A stretch of 64,000 bases of DNA from Glossina fuscipes (lineage: Eukaryota; Arthropoda; Insecta; Diptera; Glossinidae), in assembly GCF_014805625.2 (NCBI RefSeq), contig NW_023998517.1, positions 30,237 through 94,236 on the forward strand. The letters run 5' to 3'. The notes beneath the pieces are model-generated. The model was not told where the DNA came from. It did no database searches and worked only from the letters and a program-made list of their open reading frames with translations. Positions 57,701 through 64,000 of this stretch are shown piece after piece (position 1 is the stretch's first letter; each line of letters opens with the position of its first letter). A program made the position numbers and the translations under genes.

Positions 57701-58585
57701 TGTTATTTAATACTTTCCTCAACAATGTACGTAAAAATCTGCAATGAGCTCAGCATCCGTACATTTATTCTGATGGCCTCATGCGCGGTAGAACTCATAA
57801 GTGATTAATCTGGATATTGCTTTTATATACGATGCCACCCAAGGCTGCATTAACTTTGCCTTCCTATCCGTAATAAATAAAGTGCGAAAATGTAGAAAAC
57901 TGAAAATTTCAATCTGACAGACGGCAGACAGTCTATCATCATAGCACTTGTAACTCAATATGAAGAAACATAGAAGTTAAGTAGAAAGTTGACATCATGT
58001 CTTTAGACTACTTGCAGTTGATAGAAGCAATTTGATATTACGAGAGCACTGAAAGAAACCACTATTTTTTTTTTTTAGATATGAGTTTTGTAGAAAAATG
58101 TGGCTCTTAGGAAGTCATAGAAGTGAATGTGGTGCACCTAAACTCGATATGATTTCAAAATTAAGCGGGTTGGTGGACCCGTCTGTCGAATTCTTTTTTC
58201 AGACAAGGAGTTTCATAAAGTTTCTAACCGAGTTCACGCTATACCAGGGAATGGAGTAGAATTAAGATCCACCGGATCCACCGCAGGCGCAAAGTTTTCT
58301 TAAGAAAAACTGAGTACATTTTTTTTTAAATAAAGCATACAAATATTAGATTGTAAATGCCTTCGGAAGCCAACTTTTAACATGTGAAGACTTTCGTTGG
58401 CACCTCCTCCTACATTACGTTTAAATCTGTCTCCAGTTTCGTCTTAAGTAAGTAAGCCTAAAAGTCTCAGGACCCATTAATTTTATGTTTAAAATATTGA
58501 TTAAGTCAAACTGTGAGATTATGAAGATAGTTACTGGGTAGTCCGGCTCCGAGTACTAACATTTACTGTAGTTGCGTTTCATTAG

Positions 58586-58830
58586 TTATACCCCACACTA
58601 CCACAGTTGTGGTACAACGGTGTTGGACCTAAAAGGACTTGAGGTGGACACAATTTCCTTCAGAACCGCTGAAGAGTGTCTATCGACCTGTTCGTCTTGT
58701 ATTCAAACTATAAGTTGAAATTTCTCATGAGATTGGGTATGCCCACCGATGTCTTGGCCCACAAGGACGCACGCTATTGAGAACGGTTCGGATTGGATCA
58801 CTTTTCCGATACTTTCGCTTACAAAGCATT
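58586..58830 (-). repeat. A-family repeat (DINE-like)
   Basis: TTATACCCCACACTACCACA, AAAAGGACTTGAGGTGGACA, CTTGTATTCAAACTATAAGT, GCCCACCGATGTCTTGGCCC and GACGCACGCTATTGAGAACG then GTTCGGATTGGATCAC. The palindrome and GTCTGTCC block are changed. Confidence 0.75.
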
Positions 58831-60464
58831 TTGGGCCATCACGGTGGCTTCTTCCCTTCACCACAATTAAATTACAGTCACTTAGTGTTCATTTCGGATT
58901 TATTTATTGCATACTTAAAGTAGACCGCTGTCTCCAATGGAAGATATCAAAATTCTTTTTTTTGCAGCTTAACAGAAGAACACAATCAATTCCATATTTC
59001 TCCAACAGTTTATTTTTGAGTCTCGAATCAGCTTTATCACAAACTGTACATAGTTCACGTTTGCGTTATCAAAGTCATTCGCACTTCATGCAATATTCAT
59101 TTTAGACAATTGAGCGAAAAACGGGGATATTGAAGTTTTAGAAGAAAAGACTGATAAGAAAGATCGGCATATGTAGTATATTTATATTTCTTAGAGATTG
59201 CAGTTACGAAAATATAAAGGAATAGTTTGAGAATAGAGCCCATCAAGGTTGTTAAATTTTACTTTCTATAAAATTATCTCGATTTATGAGAAGAAACTCT
59301 TGCATTCCAACATTTGTAAGTAAAAAAAAAAAACACTTGGGATACCGTAATTTTTTTTAACCTACCAGGCGAAAAAACACTTTTTTCTTTTTTTTAAGCA
59401 AAAGTAAACATACGTGACTTTCTTCTTGGCTAAATACGTGAACAGATGCACGCATGGTAAGTAAATTTATTTCCTCTCTTCGCAGTCATCATTAGCAAGT
59501 GAAGTGGAAATGGGTACGTTTACTAAATATTTTACTTGCTGGTTGGGTAGATATATAAAGGGAATGCTTACGCATCTTATCTATGTCCGTTCGGATGACA
59601 TACACTTGAAAGCAAACACGATTTACTACAAGAAACAAGTTGAATATTGAGTGTATGCACCCGAGAGACAGTGTGAGATACTTACTGATTCTCCTGCTAC
59701 TACCTAGTCAAGGAATACAGTTTGTGTTTGGGTGCGTGTATGTTTGTTAAATAGGTTTCGTTAAATAGGCATAACTATGTGTGGAGATTCGAATAATTTA
59801 ACTTTATTTGAAATGAATAAGGAGGACTCTTACTCTCTTTATAGGGAGAAAACCTTGAATTGATGTGGATTGCAAAACGGTGCTTAGTTTTTGCCCACTT
59901 ATGCCTTGCTTTCGCCCTTCGTTTTCTAGTTATATTTGTGAGCATTGGACAAATCATCTGATTATTTTCAGTTGCATTATTGTGAGATGGGTTACGATTT
60001 GAAAGAAATCTTCGTAAAGTTCTGAACCAGCACAAAAAAGTGGCATCAGACGTACAATCAAAACTTGGCACCGTCAGCACAAAATAATTTCAAAGTCAAG
60101 AAAACGACGTCAAAATCAAAAGATGACGTCACAACCAAAAATTTGCATAAGAATCGCAAAATAGTATCACAATCAACAAAATGGCAAAAAGTGGCAAAAA
60201 GCCAAAAGACTAGAGTCAAGGAATCGTTCGGATCGGTTCCCTTTTTTAACCGCTCCCTATATAAGGCCTTATTTTGGAAACTTGTTATATGAAAAAAAAT
60301 TGCAATTTTCGAAATGTCTTGACAAAAAATGCGAAGTAATCGTACTTTGACATTCTAAATTGGATGGAAAAGTTGATTCGACTGCGGCCGCTTGTTATAT
60401 AATCGTTCCTACGAAAGCTGAGCTCATATGATAAAAAGTATACTTTTCTATATTTCAAGGCGAA

Positions 60465-60790
60465 AATTTGTTCATAATAGCAAATTGACGAAGAAATCAA
60501 CTTTACTGAATTTGGACCACGTAAATCTATTTTTAGGATATCACAGTATATAAGGATTCTCAAGAAATGTAAACCCCTATATGCCGACAATGCCTAATTA
60601 TCAACGTTTTATGATAAAAATTTGTTCACGATAGTAATTTGACATGAAAACTGAGTGGACCAATTTTGAAGTACATGAGTCTGTTTCGTGGACGACAGTT
60701 CTTATAAGATTTTTGATGACTAGTAAGCCATTCACAGCAAGCTTTAATTTTTAATATCTTATGAAGAAAATTGGTCCATTGAGCAAAAAA
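60465..60790 (+). repeat. Repeat block related to 1840-2000, with internal duplication
   Basis: Two similar units, GAAAATTTGTTCATAATAGC (60463) and AAAAATTTGTTCACGATAGT (60616), each followed by AATTTGAC/AATTGACG and GGACCA. The second unit matches 1840-2000 closely, ending TTAATTTTTAATATCTTATG then AAAATTGGTCCA. Confidence 0.55.
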
Positions 60791-61829
60791 GTTACTGATA
60801 CGGAATATGGTTAACACAGGCCTATTTCTCAGGCCCTGTCATATACAGGGGTTAAGCTTTGGGATGAAAATAATGTGTAATTTTTGGCGTGCTATTGCGA
60901 ACACGAGGGCAGAATTGTAGAAGGCTTCTTTGTAATTTTAACACAGCTTGACGGACAAATAATTCCATATAAGCTGACCGAGCTTGTACCCTATTTTCGA
61001 GACAGTCTAGTTTCGTTTGCTTCTTTTTGTGTGATATCTTTTTCTTACCTTTCAGATCGTCTTAGTTTACTAATTAAGCATAAAATAACATAGCAAACAT
61101 TGCAGGTTATCATTAATGTCTTCAAACTTTTGCTTTTGGAAGCTTTAAGTCTTTTAACAAATTTATGGTCTACTAACTTGAGTTTAATGATTTCGCATGT
61201 TTTCGAAATGTGAGCTGACATCAAATAAAAGAATAAAAATTGCGTAATAAAAAATATAGAATAAAATTTAGAAAAAATATCTTCATTTCATGAGTTAATA
61301 TAACTCCTTTTTTACGATAGACTGATGGGTGATAATGCATCTTTCGATCTGTTATTTGGATGAAATTGTAAAGACGGCAACTGGAAGCATAAAATGCTTA
61401 TTGGTCGGAATGGCTAGAAATTCAGTTTTTTCACTTGTTATATGACACGCGTTTATATGTGAAGATTAGTCACTTAATAATGCCAATGCAATGCAAACAG
61501 TAGCGACTTCACGAGAGCATTCAGGTTGAGAAGACAAATTCGAATTAGCAAAGACGCTAACCAACTCCCTTAATAGCTTTCTGCAAGCGTCCTAACAGAG
61601 CTCTGCTAAGGAGCTAGGATAAAGATAGGTTTGGATTTCGTCCGAATTGGGAAGCGTGAGATATTCCAATATGTGCTTGGATATATTTTGATCAGCGACA
61701 TTATTGCTGAAACGATCCATAACGGTCAATGATTTTGAGCTTTCTCGCGATAGGAGCGCCATGTAGCGTTTCACGAATCAACTAATTAACTAAAAGAGGA
61801 AGTAAAATGGCCATCATACGAATGGACTG

Positions 61830-62345
61830 AAAATGCTATTTTGAATAGGTTCAAAATCGCGCCTTCATTGTTTGCCAGGCAAAAAAAAGAAGAGCTTGCT
61901 GCGGCTTATTGTGACTGGCGATGAACAGTAGGTCTGCTGCGACAATTTTAAGCTCAAAAAGTAATGGGTCAACCCCGGGGAGCCATTCACATCCTCAGCG
62001 AAGCGGAGTATTCATAGACATAAAGGTTTGTTGTGAATATCGTGGGGGTAAGCTGTGAAGTATTATGAGCTGCTACAGCCGAACGAAACTGTTACTACAA
62101 ACGTTCATCGACGTCAATTGAGTAAATTGAATGATGTGTTATTGCAAAGAAAGTCAGCAATAGCGGTTAACAGAAGTGAAGTCATGCTCTTGCAAGACAA
62201 CGCTCGGCCATATGTTGCACGAGTTGCCAATGATACACTATTGCAGCTGGAATAGGAAGTTCAGCCACACCCAGAGTACTCACCATTCATGGTGCCTTCT
62301 GTATGCCACTCGTTAAGATCGATGCAGTATCGCAATACATGCGAG
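61830..62345 (+). pseudogene. Mariner transposase relic M3
   Basis: An upstream frame gives a VTGDEQ-stop remnant. From about 62055 the frame reads KYYELLQPNETVTTNVHRRQ then LSKLND, RKSAIAV and VMLLQDNARPYVARVANDTL then LQLE, stop, EVQPHPEYSP. LLQDNARP carries the second catalytic Asp. The third (SPDLAPSD) is replaced by SPFMVPSV. It is dead, and of the same subfamily as M1 and M2 by shared SAIAV and GDE blocks. Confidence 0.85.
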
Positions 62346-62374
62346 CATCTAATACATGAAAGTATCATTATCAT

Positions 62375-62518
62375 ATCTAATGGGAATTAATTGTAAGACT
62401 ATAGTCTTAAAGCACTAGCACGTGTCCGTACCGGCTTTAGTGAAAGCTCTACGGCACTTGAGAGTTAAACCCACGACCATTGAGTCGTTAGTCGCGAATC
62501 TCTGCCTGCTCGGTCACT
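62375..62518 (-). repeat. tRNA-headed SINE, copy S5
   Basis: On the - strand: ACCGAGCAGGCAGAGATTCG, then CAATGGTCGTGGGTTTAACT (box B with two changes), then a body including GCTTTAAGACTATAGTCTTA, shared with S4 and S2. It lies directly after mariner relic M3. Confidence 0.65.
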
Positions 62519-64000
62519 CATGCCGATATATATATCAAAGTATCCCTCGAATGAGTTCAAATTTTCCTTTCAGAAGTATCTTTAACAATATGTTGAAATT
62601 TGGCATGTTAACATAAAACGGCTTAGTCTAATTTGAATCTCGAGCACCGCCAATTTAGAAAATATCGCTAATGTTTACCTCCATCACGTGAATCGCCTTT
62701 CGAATGATCAAACCAAATTTGAAAAATTCCTTAAAAATCTTTCTAAAAAAAGAAGCTCGAATTTCTTTAGCGCATTCGACAACTATAGTCGTATAAATAC
62801 AGGAAGTGTCCATAAAAATATCTTACGTTTCCTAGTTTGGACGATGTAAGCTTTCAAATCCAAACATATCGTGATCTTAACTACGCACTCTGCTCTGGCG
62901 ATTATTGGACTCTGTTAAGACAGTTGGTAGGCAGGTGTCTTTGCTGGTTAAATTCGCATTTATTTTCACTCCCCTGAGTGAAACTTAAAATAATCGGGAA
63001 AATTTGAATCATTGACAATTTATTGGCAGAACAAGTTCATAGGCATGGTCAAAACGACTGAAGGTTTACTAATTTTATGAATTATAAATTATGCATTATA
63101 AATGCATACATACATCCATGTCTAAGATGTGTATTTCTGGTTTTTATGCGAGCTAACGAATAACGAACCAAACATTATTTGAGTGAAAAAGAGAAAAAAA
63201 AAAAAAGATTATACGTGAGTGTGCTAGAGGGAGAGTAGAAGTAAAAAAAACCTTTTGCAGACATATTCGTTTTTCATTCTTTCCCGGAGTCAAAGTGTCG
63301 TCGAATTCACTCAGTCAATAAAATTTGGTGAATACAGTGCAAGTTTTTTGGTTTGATTGAAATAAATTACGAAGAAAATCGCGGAAAAATGAAAATTGTT
63401 CATATCAATTGAAAAACTGAAGAGTTAAAGTAAAAAGCAAAAAAGAATAAAAGAAAAAAGAACCATTAAAATTCGGAATGAATTCAATTGTAATGAAAAA
63501 TTGCAATAACAGAGAAAAACCAAATAGGAAAGCTATGTAAATCTTAAGAGAAATTTTGAATGCACCCTACACATCATATTTTAACGCTCGTTACAAGCAA
63601 GTCAGCTTTGAGCAGTGGGTCGTGAGTAAATGCTGGAAGCCTATCGGAATTCAAACACTTCGTCTTGCACTTAGACATGAAAAGAAACGTTATTTCTCAA
63701 AAGTCCTTTTCCTCATTTCCTTTGACAGCTCAGTTACCTCTGGCTGTTTACGATTTGCTCAGAGTGACATGGCAGAAGTATCGTCTCAAACGATTTCCAA
63801 ATCAGTTTTATTGAAATTTTGTATTTTTTTTTTGTGTACTCGATTGCCGTGACAAAACGTCCTGAATAGGTTTGCAAACTGTGTGCGCTATGGAGTGTTC
63901 TTAACATTCCGCCTGCTACTAGCACTTTGAATTTCTTCGAACGTCACGAGTGTGATGATTAACCCAACGTGCTTCGTTGCTTTCCCTTTACATAAAGATG

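Larger units (their letters stand above)
38400..64000. other. Downstream region without a supportable host gene
   Basis: 25.6 kb in which no ORF shows a recognisable host protein motif. Named contents are repeat copies, mariner relics, SINEs, microsatellites and one N gap. Stretches with nothing recognised: about 42.5-43.0, 43.7-45.5, 46.3-47.3, 47.6-48.4, 48.7-49.3, 49.7-51.4, 51.6-52.7, 54.8-58.5, 58.9-60.4, 60.8-61.8 and 62.5-64.0 kb. Exons of a gene with long introns and poor conservation could be missed. Confidence 0.55.

Noticed and set aside
1..64000. CRISPR arrays, bacterial operons, prophage or symbiont insert
   Set aside because: No regularly spaced repeats, no dense gene packing and no prokaryotic gene motifs anywhere; the window is eukaryotic throughout.

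Overview
The window is nuclear DNA of an insect, most likely a higher (cyclorrhaphan) fly. The grounds are a single intron-rich gene that reads as the fly prohormone convertase amontillado (PC2), AT-rich non-coding DNA full of TA/CA/CT/TAA microsatellites, and many decayed repeats, including mariner transposons and short repeats laid out like the DINE-1/Helentron elements of flies. I cannot fix the genus from sequence alone; a tephritid or Glossina-like fly are both possible.

The only intact protein-coding gene I can support is amon on the + strand. It has twelve coding exons from the ATG at 6759 to the TAA at 38236-38238. The exons join in frame at GT...AG junctions into a 668-residue protein: signal peptide, propeptide with dibasic sites, subtilisin-type catalytic domain (Asp210, His251, Ser426), the PC2-specific oxyanion Asp353 and a P domain with RRGD. 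Introns are very uneven: intron 1 is 19,635 bp, introns 2, 4 and 6 are 1.9-4.4 kb, intron 5 is 191 bp, and introns 3 and 7-11 are 57-79 bp. A poly(A) signal lies at 38374-38379.

Layout: 1-6.6 kb is upstream DNA with repeat copies and a decayed LTR-retrotransposon Gag-like fragment. 6.76-38.24 kb is amon. Intron 1 holds a histone H1 pseudogene and several repeats, and intron 4 holds a mariner relic. 38.4-64 kb has no supportable host gene and is a graveyard of repeats, with two more mariner relics on the + strand and one N-terminal mariner fragment on the - strand, plus a 10-N assembly gap beside a TG repeat.

The least-explained material is repetitive. (i) A ~340-bp family has at least 14 recognisable copies in both orientations and an internal palindrome. 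(ii) A tRNA-headed SINE family has at least five copies. (iii) A longer repeat (~0.4-0.8 kb, three copies) appears to share its 3' tail with one of those SINEs. These were found by reading and comparing copies by eye; no alignment or database search was run. I did not find convincing evidence of a new multi-gene system.
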